Positions 1 to 14,269 of a stretch of DNA of 64,000 nt are shown here, in pieces; within the stretch, counting starts at the first letter, position 1, and each line of letters starts with the position of its first letter. The notes beneath the pieces were generated by a model. It had not been told where the DNA came from, did no database searches, and saw nothing but the letters and a program-made list of their open reading frames with translations. The DNA lies in NCBI RefSeq assembly GCF_050948215.1, contig NW_027488979.1, positions 62,001 through 126,000 of the forward strand. The letters are read 5' to 3'. This stretch comes from Halictus rubicundus. Lineage: Eukaryota > Arthropoda > Insecta > Hymenoptera > Halictidae. Both the position numbers and the translations under genes were made by a program.

Positions 1-1727
1 ATAGGATAGGATAGAGGATAGGATAGGATAGAGGATAGAATAGGATTGAGGATAAGATAGGATAGAGGATAGGATAGGATAGGATAGAGAATAGGATAAG
101 ATAGATGATATTATAGGAAAGGGGATAGGATATGATAGAGGATACGATATTATAGAGGATAGGATAGGATAGAGGATAAGATAGGATAGAGAATAGGATA
201 GGATAGAGAATAGGATAGGGGATTGGATAGGATAGTGGATAGGATAGGATAGGATAGAGGATAGGATAGGAAAGAGGATAGGATAGTAAAGAGGATAGGA
301 AAGAGGACAGGATAGTAAAGAGGATAGGATAGGATAGATGATAGGATAGGATAGAGGATAGAATAGGATTGAGGATAAGATAGGATAGAGGATAGGATAG
401 GATAGAGAATAGTATAGGATAGATGATCTTCTAGGATAGAGGATAGGATATGAAGAAGGATACGATATTACAGAGGATAGGATAGGATACAGTATAGCAT
501 ATAATAGAGGATAGGATAGGATAGAGGATAGGATAGAGGATTGGATAGGATAGAGGATATTATAGGATACAGGATAGGATAGGATAGCGGATAGGATAGG
601 TATAAGGATAGGATTGGGTTGAGGAGAGGATAGGATAGAGGATAGGGTATAGGATTGGATAGGATAGAGGATAGGATATAGGATTGGATAGGATAGAGGA
701 TAGGATAGGATAGAGGAGAGGATAGGATAGAGGATAGTATATGGGATTGGATAGGATATTTAGGGTAGGATAGGATTAGGGATAGGGTAGGATAGATGAT
801 AGGGCAGGATAGAGGATAGGATAGGGGGTTTGATAGGATAGAGGATAGGATACGATAGACGATAGGATAGGATAGAGGATAGGATAGGATAGAGAATAGG
901 ATAGGATAGATAATATTATAGGAAAGAGGATAGGATATGATAGAGGATACGATATTATAGAGGATAGGATAATATAGAGGATAGGATAGGATAGAGGATA
1001 GGATAGGATAGAGGATAGGATAGGATAGAGGATAGAATAGGATTGAGGATAAGATAGGATAGAGGATAGGATAGGATGGAGAATAGGATAGGATAGTGGA
1101 TAGGATAGGATAGAGGATAGAATAGGATTGAGGATAAGATAGGATAGAGGATAGGATAGGATGGAGAATAGGATAGGATAGATGATATTATGGGAAAGAG
1201 GATAATATGTGATAGAGGATACGATATTATACAGGATAGGATAGGATAGAGGATAGGATAGGATAGAGGATAGGATAGGATAGAGGATAGAATAGGATTG
1301 AGGATAAGATAGGATAGAGGATAGGATAGGATAGGATAGAGAATAGGATAAGATAGATGATATTATAGGAAAGGGGATAGGATATGATAGAGGGTACGAT
1401 ATTATAGAGGATAGGATAGGATAGAGGATAAGATAGGATAGAGAATAGGATAGGATAGAGAATAGGATAGGGGATTGGATAGGATAGTGGATAGGATAGG
1501 ATAGAGAATAGGATAGGATAGAGGATAGGATAGGATAGAGTATAGAGTAGGATTGAGGATAAGATAGGATACAGGATAGGATAGGATAGAGAATAGGATA
1601 GGATAGATGATATTGTAGGATAGATGATACGATATTATAGAGGATAGGATAGCATAGAAAATACGATACGATAGATGATATTATAGGAAAGAGGATAGGA
1701 TATGATAGAGGATACGATATTATAGAG
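1..1727. repeat. Satellite 1 array, left end of window
   Basis: Tandem GATAG-type satellite. The basic unit is a 17-mer, GAGGATAGGATAGGATA, mixed with 5-, 7- and 12-bp variants such as GAATAGGATTGAGG. An irregular module of about 55 bp, starting AGATGATATTATAGG and ending GATACGATATTATAGAGG, recurs (for example 103-158 and 908-965). The + strand has almost no C except in that module and in point variants. The array continues off the left edge. Positions 1-1,727 are repeated at 9,050-10,776. Confidence 0.97.
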
Positions 1728-2443
1728 TGTAACGAGTCCGTTTCCCGGCCGATCTCGTACAACGGATTCCTCGCGGCCGGATTTGGCTCGCCGTGACAGG
1801 GTTCACGCAGGATAACGCGAGGGTTACGGCGGGACGCGGGCGGTCGGGCACGGGTGATTAACGACACGAGTATTCCAAATGTTCGTCACTGTCCCGGCTT
1901 CGCGTTTCGGTGGTCGGCGGTCGCGATTCGGGTCTCGATCGCTCGGCGTTCGGGTCGGCCCTCCAGGTGGTCCAGTACGCAGCGGCGTGTTCGGGGTTCG
2001 CCGGTCGCGGAAAAATCGGCACACTCGCGATTATGGTTTCGCGCGTATAAATACACTCTCGCGAGTCGTATTCGGCGGGCGGCTTCCCGGCGTCGCAAGA
2101 GACGATTCCGGTCGGGATCGGGCGGTCGGTATCGGCGGCTAGAGATCGGATCGGGAAAGTACGTCTGATCGTTATCGCGGCGGAAAACCGAAGAGAGCGT
2201 TTTCCGGTTCGTCTCTCTCGTCTTGCCGGGCGAGGGGGTGCGGTGCGGTACGGTTCGCGGCCGGCTTTTCCGGTGTCGTCCCGCATCCGGCGCGCCGATG
2301 TCGCATCATGGCGGGTTCCGGTTCCCGCCAAGATCGGTTCGGTGTTGCGGGGCTCGCGGGGGCGCTCGCGGGTACCGGCGGATCTCGGTATCCGTCGGTT
2401 GTGTTCGGCTCGGAACTGGCCTGGCGCAGCCAGGTCTGTTACA
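1728..2443. mobile_element. GC-rich solo LTR, copy 1
   Basis: A 716-bp non-satellite, CpG-rich block set cleanly into satellite 1. It starts TGTAAC and ends GTTACA, a perfect 6-bp terminal inverted repeat with TG...CA ends. It is flanked by AGAG on both sides (1,724-1,727 and 2,444-2,447), a 4-bp target duplication. It has a TATA-like motif and no ORF resembling a known protein. These features fit a solo LTR left after recombination between the two LTRs of a full element. No internal region, primer site or polypurine tract is attached. A short DNA transposon with 6-bp termini is the main alternative. The inserted strand is uncertain; the TATA motif suggests +. Its ends resemble those of the Ty3/gypsy element at 52,185 (TGTAAG...CTTACA), but the body shows no obvious similarity. 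Confidence 0.72.
2046..2053 (+). promoter_or_regulatory. TATA-like motif in solo LTR
   Basis: TATAAATA lies in otherwise GC-rich sequence at the middle of the solo LTR, where an LTR promoter would be expected. No clear initiator or AATAAA was seen downstream, so activity is an inference. An identical motif is at 11,095-11,102 in the second copy. Confidence 0.4.
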
Positions 2444-5400
2444 AGAGGATAGGATAGGATAGAGGATAGGATAGGATTGAGGATAGAATAGGATTGAGGA
2501 TAAGATAGGATAGTGGATAGGATAGGATAGTATAGGGGATAGGATAGAATAGAGGATATTATAGTATAGAGGATAGGATAGGATAGAGGATAGGATAGGA
2601 TAGAGGATAGGATAGGATAGAGGATAGGATAGGATAGAGGATAGGATGAGATAAAGGATAGGATAGGGTTGAGGATAGGATCGGATAAAGAATAGGATAG
2701 GATAGAGGATAGGATAGGATAGAGGATAAGATAGGATAGAGGATAGGATAGGATAGAGGCCAGGATAGAATAGAGGGTAGGGTAGATTTTGGATAAGATA
2801 CAGGATAGGTTAGGATAGAGGATAGGATAGGATAGAGAATAGGATAGGATTGAGGATAGGATAGGATGGAGGATAGGATAGGATACAGGATAGGATAGGA
2901 TAGATAGTAGGATAGGATAGAGGATAGAATAGGATAGGGTAGAGGATAGGATAGGATAGAGGATAGGATAGGGTAGAGGATACTATAGGATAGAGGCAAG
3001 GATACGATAGAGGATAGGATAGGATACAGGATAGGATACGATAGAGGATAGGATAGGATAGAGGGTAGGATAGGGGATTGGATACGATAGAGGATAGGAG
3101 ACGATATGAGGATAGGATAGGATAGAGAATAGGATAGGATAGATGACATTATAGGAAAGAGGATATGATAGGATAGATAATAGAATAGCATAGAGGATAG
3201 GATAGGATAGAGGATAGGATAGGGGATTGGATAGGATAGAGGATAGGATAGGATAGAGAATAGGATAGAATAGAGGAAAGGATAGGATTGTGGATAGGAT
3301 TGAGGATAGGATAGGAAATAGGATAGGATAGGATATAGGATAGGATATGATAGAGGATAGGACAGAGGATAGGATAAGGGACTGGATAGGATAGAGGATA
3401 GGATAGGATTGAGGATTGGATAGGATAGAGGATAGGATAGGATAGAGGATAGAATAGGATTGAGGATAAGATAGGATAGAGGATAGGATAGGATAGGATA
3501 GAGAATAGGATAAGATAGATGATATTATAGGAAAGGGGATAGGATATGATAGAGGATACGATATTATAGAGGATAGGATAGGATAGAGGATAAGATAGGA
3601 TAGAGAATAGGATAGGATAGAGAATAGGATAGGGGATTGGATAGGATAGTGGATAGGATAGGATAGGATAGAGGATAGGATAGGAAAGAGGATAGGATAG
3701 TAAAGAGGATAGGAAAGAGGACAGGATAGTAAAGAGGATAGGATAGGATAGATGATAGGATAGGATAGAGGATAGAATAGGATTGAGGATAAGATAGGAT
3801 AGAGGATAGGATAGGATAGAGAATAGTATAGGATAGATGATCTTCTAGGATAGAGGATAGGATATGAAGAAGGATACGATATTACAGAGGATAGGATAGG
3901 ATACAGTATAGCATATAATAGAGGATAGGATAGGATAGAGGATAGGATAGAGGATTGGATAGGATAGAGGATATTATAGGATACAGGATAGGATAGGATA
4001 GCGGATAGGATAGGTATAAGGATAGGATTGGGTTGAGGAGAGGATAGGATAGAGGATAGGGTATAGGATTGGATAGGATAGAGGATAGGATATAGGATTG
4101 GATAGGATAGAGGATAGGATAGGATAGAGGAGAGGATAGGATAGAGGATAGTATATGGGATTGGATAGGATATGGGATAGGATACGATAGAGGATAGGAT
4201 AGGGGATTGGATAGGATAGAGGATAGGATAGGATAGAGGATAGGATATAGGATAGGATAGGATAGAGGAGAGGATAGGATAGAGGAGAGGATAGGATAGG
4301 ATAGAGAATAGGATAGGATTGAGGATAGGATAGGATTGAGGACAGGATAGAGGATAGGATACGATAGATGATATTATTGGAAAGAGGATAGGATATCAAA
4401 GGGGATACGATATTATAGAGGATAGGATAGGATAGAGGATCGGATAGGATATGATAGAGGATAGGATAGGGGATTGGATAGGATAGATGATAGGATAGGA
4501 TTGAGGATAGGATAAGTTATAGGATAGGATATGATAGAGTGTAGGATAGGGGATAGGATAGGATAGAGGACAGGATAGGATAGGATAGGATAGAGAATAG
4601 GATGTTATAGAGGATAGGATACGATAGAGGATAGGATAGAGCATTGGATTGGATAGAGGATATTATAGGATACAGGATAGGATAGGATAGCGGATAGGAT
4701 AGGTATGAGGAGAGGATAGGATTTGATAGAGGATAGGATAGGATTGAGGATAAGATAGGATAGAGGATAGGGTAGGATGGAGAATAGGATAGGATAGAGG
4801 ATAGGATAGGATAGAGGATAGAATAGGATTGAGGATACGATAGGATAGAGGATAGGATAGGATGGAGAATAGGATAGGATAGATGATATTATGGGAAAGA
4901 GGATAATATATGATAGAGGATACGATATTATAGAGGATAGGATAATATAGAGGATAGGATAGGATAGGGGATAGGATAGGAGAGAGGATAGGATAGGATA
5001 GAGGATAGGATAGGATAGAGGATAGGATAGGATAGAGAATAGGATAGGATAGATAATATTATAGGAAAGAGGATAGGATATGATAGAGGATACGATATTA
5101 TAGAGGATAGGATAATATAGAGGATAGGATAGGATAGAGGATAGGATAGGATAGAGGATAGGATAGCATAGAGGATAGAATAGGATTGAGGATAAGATAG
5201 GATAGAGGATAGGATAGGATGGAGAATAGGATAGGATAGAGGATAGGATAGGATAGAGGATAGAATAGGATTGGGGATAAGATAGGATAGAGGATAGGAT
5301 AGGATGGAGAATAGGATAGGATAGATGATATTATGGGGAAGAGGATAATATATGATAGAGGATACGATATTATAGAGGATAGGATAATATAGAGGATAGG

Positions 5401-8400
5401 ATAGGGGATAGGATAGGAGAGAGGATAGGATAGGATAGAGGATAGGATAGGATAGAGGATAGGATAGGATAGAGAATAGGATAGGATAGATAATATTATA
5501 GGAAAGAGGATAGGATATGATAGAGGATACGATATTATAGAGGATAGGATAATATAGAGGATAGGATAGGATAGAGGATAGGATAGGATAGAGGATAGAA
5601 TAGGATTGAGGATAAGATAGGATAGAGGATAGGATAGGATAGGATAGAGAATAGGATAAGATAGATGATATTATAGGAAAGGGGATAGGATATGATAGAG
5701 GATACGATATTATAGAGGATAGGATAGGATAGAGGATAAGATAGGATAGAGAATAGGATAGGATAGAGAATAGGATAGGGGATTGGATAGGATAGTGGAT
5801 AGGATAGGATAGGATAGAGGATAGGATAGGAAAGAGGATAGGATAGTAAAGAGGATAGGAAAGAGGACAGGATAGTAAAGAGGATAGGATAGGATAGATG
5901 ATAGGATAGGATAGAGGATAGAATAGGATTGAGGATAAGATAGGATAGAGGATAGGATAGGATAGAGAATAGTATAGGATAGATGATCTTCTAGGATAGA
6001 GGATAGGATATGAAGAAGGATACGATATTACAGAGGATAGGATAGGATACAGTATAGCATATAATAGAGGATAGGATAGGATAGAGGATAGGATAGAGGA
6101 TTGGATAGGATAGAGGATATTATAGGATACAGGATAGGATAGGATAGCGGATAGGATAGGAATAAGGATAGGATTGGGTTGAGGAGAGGATAGGATAGAG
6201 GATAGGGTATAGGATTGGATAGGATAGAGGATAGGATATAGGATTGGATAGGATAGAGGATAGGATAGGATAGAGGAGAGGATAGGATAGAGGATAGTAT
6301 ATGGGATTGGATAGGATATGGGATAGGATACGATAGAGGATAGGATAGGGGATTGGATAGGATAGAGGATAGGATAGGATAGAGGATAGGATATAGGATA
6401 GGATAGGATAGAGGAGAGGATAGGATAGAGGAGAGGATAGGATAGGATAGAGAATAGGATATCATTGAGGATAGGATAGGATTGAGGATAGGATAGAGGA
6501 TAGGATACGATAGATGATATTATTGGAAAGAGGATAGGATATCAAAGAGGATACGATATTATAGAGGATAGGATAGGATAGAGGATCGGATAGGATATGA
6601 CAGAGGATAGGATAGGGGATAGGATAGGATAGAGGACAGGATAGGATAGGATAGGATAGAGAATAGGATGTTATAGAGGATAGGATACGATAGAGGATAG
6701 GATAGAGCATTGGATTGGATAGAGGATATTATAGGATACAGGATAGGATAGGATAGCGGATAGGATAGGTATGAGGAGAGGATAGGATTTGATAGAGGAT
6801 AGGATAGGATTGAGGATAAGATAGGATAGAGGATAGGGTAGGATGGAGAATAGGATAGGATAGAGGATAGGATAGGATAGAGGATAGAATAGGATTGAGG
6901 ATACGATAGGATAGAGGATAGGATAGGATGGAGAATAGGATAGGATAGATGATATTATGGGAAAGAGGATAATATATGATAGAGGATACGATATTATAGA
7001 GGATAGGATAATATAGAGGATAGGATAGGATAGGGGATAGGATAGGAGAGAGGATAGGATAGGATAGAGGATAGGATAGGATAGAGGATAGGATAGGATA
7101 GAGAATAGGATAGGATAGATAATATTATAGGAAAGAGGATAGGATATGATAGAGGATACGATATTATAGAGGATAGGATAATATAGAGGATAGGATAGGA
7201 TAGAGGATAGGATAGGATAGAGGATAGGATAGCATAGAGGATAGAATAGGATTGAGGATAAGATAGGATAGAGGATAGGATAGGATAGAGGATAGGATAG
7301 GATAGAGGATAGGATAGCATAGAGGATAGAATAGGATTGAGGATAAGATAGGATAGAGGATAGGATAGGATGGAGAATAGGATAGGATAGAGTATAGGAT
7401 AGGATAGAGGATAGAATAGGATTGAGGATAAGATAGGATAGAGGATAATATAGGATGGAGAATAGGATAGGATAAATGATATTATGGGAAAGAGGATAAT
7501 ATATGATAGAGGATACGATATTATACAGGATAGGATAGGATAGAGGATAGGATAGGATAGAGGATAGGATAGGATACAGGATAGAATAGGATTGAGGATA
7601 AGATAGGATAGAGGATAGGATAGGATAGGATAGAGAATAGGATAAGATAGATGATATTATAGGAAAGGGGATAGGATATGATAGAGGATACGATATTATA
7701 GAGGATAGGATAGGATAGAGGATAAGATAGGATAGAGAATAGGATAGGATATAGAATAGGATAGGGGATTGGATAGGATAGTGGATAGGATAGGATAGGA
7801 TAGAGGATACGATATTATAGAGGATAGGATAGGATAGAGGATAGAATAGGATAGATGATATTATAGGAAAGAGGAGAGGATATGATAGAGGATAGGATAG
7901 GATAGATGATATTATAGGCTAGAGGATACGATATTATAGAGGATAGGATAGGATAGAGGATAGAATAGGATAGATGATATTATAGGAAAGAGGATAGGAT
8001 ATGATAGAGGATAGGATAGGATTAGGGATAGGGTAGGATAGATGATAGGGCAGGATAGAGGATAGGATAGGGGGTTTGATAGGATAGAGGATAGGATACG
8101 ATAGACGATAGGATAGGATAGAGGATAGGATAGGATAGAGAATAGGATAGGATAGATAATATTATAGGAAAGAGGATAGGATATGATAGAGGATACGATA
8201 TTATAGAGGATAGGATAATATAGAGGATAGGATAGGATAGAGGATAGGATAGGATAGAGGATAGGATAGGATAGAGGATAGAATAGGATTGAGGATAAGA
8301 TAGGATTGGGGATAAGATAGGATAGAGGATAGGATAGGATGGAGAATAGGATAGGATAGATGATATTATGGGAAAGAGGATAATATATGATAGAGGATAC

Positions 8401-10776
8401 GATATTATAGAGGATAGGATAATATAGAGGATAGGATAGGGGATAGGATAGGAGAGAGGATAGGATAGGATAGAGGATAGGATAGGATAGAGGATAGGAT
8501 AGGATAGAGAATAGGATAGGATAGATAATATTATAGGAAAGAGGATAGGATATGATAGAGGATACGATATTATAGAGGATAGGATAATATAGAGGATAGG
8601 ATAATATAGAGGATAGGATAGGGGATAGGATAGGAGAGAGGATAGGATAGGATAGAGGATAGGATAGGATAGAGGATAGGATAGGATAGAGAATAGGATA
8701 GGATAGATAATATTATAGGAAAGAGGATAGGATATGATAGAGGATACGATATTATAGAGGATAGGATAATATAGAGGATAGGATAGGATAGAGGATAGGA
8801 TAGGATAGAGGATAGGATAGCATAGAGGATAGAATAGGATTGAGGATAAGATAGGATAGAGGATAGGATAGGATGGAGAATAGGATAGGATAGAGTATAG
8901 GATAGGATAGAGGATAGAATAGGATTGAGGATAAGATAGGATAGAGGATAGGATAGGATGGAGAATAGGATAGGATAAATGATATTATGGGAAAGAGGAT
9001 AATATATGATAGAGGATACGATATTATACAGGATAGGATAGGATAGAGGATAGGATAGGATAGAGGATAGGATAGGATAGAGGATAGAATAGGATTGAGG
9101 ATAAGATAGGATAGAGGATAGGATAGGATAGGATAGAGAATAGGATAAGATAGATGATATTATAGGAAAGGGGATAGGATATGATAGAGGATACGATATT
9201 ATAGAGGATAGGATAGGATAGAGGATAAGATAGGATAGAGAATAGGATAGGATAGAGAATAGGATAGGGGATTGGATAGGATAGTGGATAGGATAGGATA
9301 GGATAGAGGATAGGATAGGAAAGAGGATAGGATAGTAAAGAGGATAGGAAAGAGGACAGGATAGTAAAGAGGATAGGATAGGATAGATGATAGGATAGGA
9401 TAGAGGATAGAATAGGATTGAGGATAAGATAGGATAGAGGATAGGATAGGATAGAGAATAGTATAGGATAGATGATCTTCTAGGATAGAGGATAGGATAT
9501 GAAGAAGGATACGATATTACAGAGGATAGGATAGGATACAGTATAGCATATAATAGAGGATAGGATAGGATAGAGGATAGGATAGAGGATTGGATAGGAT
9601 AGAGGATATTATAGGATACAGGATAGGATAGGATAGCGGATAGGATAGGTATAAGGATAGGATTGGGTTGAGGAGAGGATAGGATAGAGGATAGGGTATA
9701 GGATTGGATAGGATAGAGGATAGGATATAGGATTGGATAGGATAGAGGATAGGATAGGATAGAGGAGAGGATAGGATAGAGGATAGTATATGGGATTGGA
9801 TAGGATATTTAGGGTAGGATAGGATTAGGGATAGGGTAGGATAGATGATAGGGCAGGATAGAGGATAGGATAGGGGGTTTGATAGGATAGAGGATAGGAT
9901 ACGATAGACGATAGGATAGGATAGAGGATAGGATAGGATAGAGAATAGGATAGGATAGATAATATTATAGGAAAGAGGATAGGATATGATAGAGGATACG
10001 ATATTATAGAGGATAGGATAATATAGAGGATAGGATAGGATAGAGGATAGGATAGGATAGAGGATAGGATAGGATAGAGGATAGAATAGGATTGAGGATA
10101 AGATAGGATAGAGGATAGGATAGGATGGAGAATAGGATAGGATAGTGGATAGGATAGGATAGAGGATAGAATAGGATTGAGGATAAGATAGGATAGAGGA
10201 TAGGATAGGATGGAGAATAGGATAGGATAGATGATATTATGGGAAAGAGGATAATATGTGATAGAGGATACGATATTATACAGGATAGGATAGGATAGAG
10301 GATAGGATAGGATAGAGGATAGGATAGGATAGAGGATAGAATAGGATTGAGGATAAGATAGGATAGAGGATAGGATAGGATAGGATAGAGAATAGGATAA
10401 GATAGATGATATTATAGGAAAGGGGATAGGATATGATAGAGGGTACGATATTATAGAGGATAGGATAGGATAGAGGATAAGATAGGATAGAGAATAGGAT
10501 AGGATAGAGAATAGGATAGGGGATTGGATAGGATAGTGGATAGGATAGGATAGAGAATAGGATAGGATAGAGGATAGGATAGGATAGAGTATAGAGTAGG
10601 ATTGAGGATAAGATAGGATACAGGATAGGATAGGATAGAGAATAGGATAGGATAGATGATATTGTAGGATAGATGATACGATATTATAGAGGATAGGATA
10701 GCATAGAAAATACGATACGATAGATGATATTATAGGAAAGAGGATAGGATATGATAGAGGATACGATATTATAGAG
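2444..10776. repeat. Satellite 1 array with block-level repeats
   Basis: Continuous GATAG satellite between the two solo LTR copies. Larger blocks recur. The block starting at position 1, marked by GGTATAAGGATAGGATTGGG near 599, reappears at about 3,415, 5,561 (with one base changed in the marker) and 9,050. The copies at 1 and 9,050 continue into TTTAGGGTAGG-type sequence, whereas those at 3,415 and 5,561 continue into TATGGGATAGG. I see no gene, RNA or mobile element in this stretch. Long minus-strand open frames are by-products of the repeat. Confidence 0.95.
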
Positions 10777-11492
10777 TGTAACGAGTCCGTTTCCCGGCCG
10801 ATCTCGTACAACGGATTCCTCGCGGCCGGATTTGGCTCGCCGTGACAGGGTTCACGCAGGATAACGCGAGGGTTACGGCGGGACGCGGGCGGTCGGGCAC
10901 GGGTGATTAACGACACGAGTATTCCAAATGTTCGTCACTGTCCCGGCTTCGCGTTTCGGTGGTCGGCGGTCGCGATTCGGGTCTCGATCGCTCGGCGTTC
11001 GGGTCGGCCCTCCAGGTGGTCCAGTACGCAGCGGCGTGTTCGGGGTTCGCCGGTCGCGGAAAAATCGGCACACTCGCGATTATGGTTTCGCGCGTATAAA
11101 TACACTCTCGCGAGTCGTATTCGGCGGGCGGCTTCCCGGCGTCGCAAGAGACGATTCCGGTCGGGATCGGGCGGTCGGTATCGGCGGCTAGAGATCGGAT
11201 CGGGAAAGTACGTCTGATCGTTATCGCGGCGGAAAACCGAAGAGAGCGTTTTCCGGTTCGTCTCTCTCGTCTTGCCGGGCGAGGGGGTGCGGTGCGGTAC
11301 GGTTCGCGGCCGGCTTTTCCGGTGTCGTCCCGCATCCGGCGCGCCGATGTCGCATCATGGCGGGTTCCGGTTCCCGCCAAGATCGGTTCGGTGTTGCGGG
11401 GCTCGCGGGGGCGCTCGCGGGTACCGGCGGATCTCGGTATCCGTCGGTTGTGTTCGGCTCGGAACTGGCCTGGCGCAGCCAGGTCTGTTACA
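10777..11492. mobile_element. GC-rich solo LTR, copy 2 (segmental duplicate)
   Basis: Second copy of the block at 1,728-2,443, at an exact offset of 9,049 bp and, as far as I can read, base-identical (all frame translations agree). It has the same TGTAAC...GTTACA ends and the same AGAG flanks. The satellite on both sides is also matched at the same offset, so this copy came from duplication of a larger segment and not from a second insertion. An assembly duplication is a possible alternative. Confidence 0.72.
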
Positions 11493-14269
11493 AGAGGATA
11501 GGATAGGATAGAGGATAGGATAGGATTGAGGATAGAATAGGATTGAGGATAAGATAGGATAGTGGATAGGATAGGATAGTATAGGGGATAGGATAGAATA
11601 GAGGATATTATAGTATAGAGGATAGGATAGGATAGAGGATAGGATAGGATAGAGGATAGGATAGGATAGAGGATAGGATAGGATAGAGGATAGGATGAGA
11701 TAAAGGATAGGATAGGGTTGAGGATAGGATCGGATAAAGAATAGGATAGGATAGAGGATAGGATAGGATAGAGGATAAGATAGGATAGAGGATAGGATAG
11801 GATAGAGGCCAGGATAGAATAGAGGGTAGGGTAGATTTTGGATAAGATACAGGATAGGTTAGGATAGAGGATAGGATAGGATAGAGAATAGGATAGGATT
11901 GAGGATAGGATAGGATGGAGGATAGGATAGGATACAGGATAGGATAGGATAGATAGTAGGATAGGATAGAGGATAGGATAGGATAGGGTAGAGGATAGGA
12001 TAGGATAGAGGATAGGATAGGGTAGAGGATACTATAGGATAGAGGCAAGGATACGATAGAGGATAGGATAGGATACAGGATAGGATACGATAGAGGATAG
12101 GATAGGATAGAGGGTAGGATAGGGGATTGGATACGATAGAGGATAGGAGACGATATGAGGATAGGATAGGATAGAGAATAGGATAGGATAGATGACATTA
12201 TAGGAAAGAGGATATGATAGGATAGATAATAGAATAGCATAGAGGATAGGATAGGATAGAGGATAGGATAGGGGATTGGATAGGATAGAGGATAGGATAG
12301 GATAGAGAATAGGATAGAATAGAGGAAAGGATAGGATTGTGGATAGGATTGAGGATAGGATAGGAAATAGGATAGGATAGGATATAGGATAGGATATGAT
12401 AGAGGATAGGACAGAGGATAGGATAAGGACTGGATAGGATAGAGGATAGGCATAGGATTGAGGATTGGATAGGATTGAGGATAGGATAGGATAGAGAATA
12501 GGATAGAATAGAGGTAAGGATAGGATTGTGGATAGGATTGAGGATAGGATAGGATAGAGGATAGGATAGGATAGAGGATAGAATAGGATTGAGGATAAGA
12601 TAGGATAGAGGATAGGATAGGATAGAGGATAGGATAGGATAGAGGATAGGATAGAATGGAGGAAAGGATACGATTGTGGATAGGACTGAGGATAGGATAG
12701 GAAATAGGATAGGATAGGATAGAGGATAGGATATGATAGAGGATAGGACAGAGGATAGGATAAGGGACTGGATAGGATAGAGGATAGGATAGGATTGAGG
12801 ATAGGATAGGATGGAGGATAGGATAGGATAGAGGATAGAATAGGATAGAGGATAGGATAGGATAGAGGATAGGATAGGATATAGAATAGGATAGAATAGA
12901 GGAAAGGATAGGATTGTGGATAGGATTGAGGATAGGATAGGAAATAGGATAGGATAGGATAGAGGATAGGATATGATAGAGGATAGGATATAGGATAGAA
13001 TAAGGGACTGGATAGGATAGAAGATAGGATAGGATTGAGGATAGGAAAGGATAGAGGATACGATAGAGGATTGGATAGTATAAAGGATACGATAGGATAG
13101 AGGATAGGATAGGATTCAGGATAGGATAGGATAGTGGATAGGATAGGATAGTATAGGGGATATGATAGGATAGAGGATAGTATAGTATCGAGGATAGGAT
13201 AGGATAAAGGATAGGGTAGAGGATAGGATAGGGGATTGGATAGGATAGAGGATAGGATAGGATTGAGGATAGGATAGGAAAGAGGATAGGATAGGATAGA
13301 GGATAAGGTAGGATAGAGAATAGGATAGGATAGAGGATAGGATAGGATAAAGGATAGGATAGGATAGAGAATAGGATAGAATAGAGGAAAGGATAGGATT
13401 GTGGATAGGATTGAGGATAGGATAGGAAATAGGATAGGATAGGATAGAGGATAGGTTTTGATAGAGGATAGGACAGAGGATAGGATAAGGGACTGGGTAG
13501 GATAGAGGATAGGATAGGATTGAGGATAGGATAGGATGGAGGATAGGATAAGGGACTGGGTAGGATAGAGGATAGGATAGGATTGAGGATAGGATAGGAT
13601 GGAGGATAGGATAGGATAGAGGATAGAATAGGATTGGGGACAGGATAGGAAAGAGGATAGGATAGGATAGAGGATAGGATATACGATTGGATAGTATAAA
13701 TGATAGGATAGAAAAGAGGATAGGATAGGATTGAGGATAGGATAGGATAGTGGATAGGATAGTATAGTATAGGGGATAGGATAGGATAGAGGATACGATA
13801 GAGGATTGGTTAGTATAAAGGATAGAATAGGATAGAGGATAGGATAGGATTGAGGATAGGAAAGGATAGAGGATACGATAGAGGATTGGATAGTATAAAG
13901 GATAGGATAGGATAGAAGATACTATAGGATTGAGGATAGGATAGGATAGTGGATAGGATAGCATGGATGATAGTATAGCGGATAGAATAGAGTATTAGAT
14001 GGGATGACGATATTATAGGATAGAGGATAGGTTAGGTTTGACGACAGGATAGGATAGAGGATAGGATAGGATAGAGGATAGGATAGTAGAGAGGATAGGA
14101 TAGGATAGAGGTTAGGATAGGATAGAGGATAGGATAGGATAGAGGATAGGATAGGATAGAGGATAGGATAGAGGATAGGATAGAGGATAGGATAGAGGAT
14201 AGGATAGAGGATAGGATAGAGGATAGGATAGGATAGAGGATAGGGTAGAATTTGGATAGAATACAGGAT

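Noticed and set aside
776..1867. Long minus-strand open frames across satellite 1 (for example 776-1,867, 16,471-17,946, 28,707-30,287, 44,545-46,257) as proteins
   Set aside because: They are translations of a stop-free tandem repeat, open in all three minus frames, with no start context, domain or codon signal.
1728..2443. The GC-rich block as rDNA spacer or a host promoter and exon
   Set aside because: I recognised no rRNA segment, and the TG...CA inverted ends with 4-bp target duplicates fit a solo LTR better. A database search would settle it.
1854..2462. Short frames inside the solo LTR (69-157 codons) on both strands
   Set aside because: These are overlapping Arg-rich frames typical of GC-rich non-coding DNA. 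None resembles a known family, and several run into satellite.
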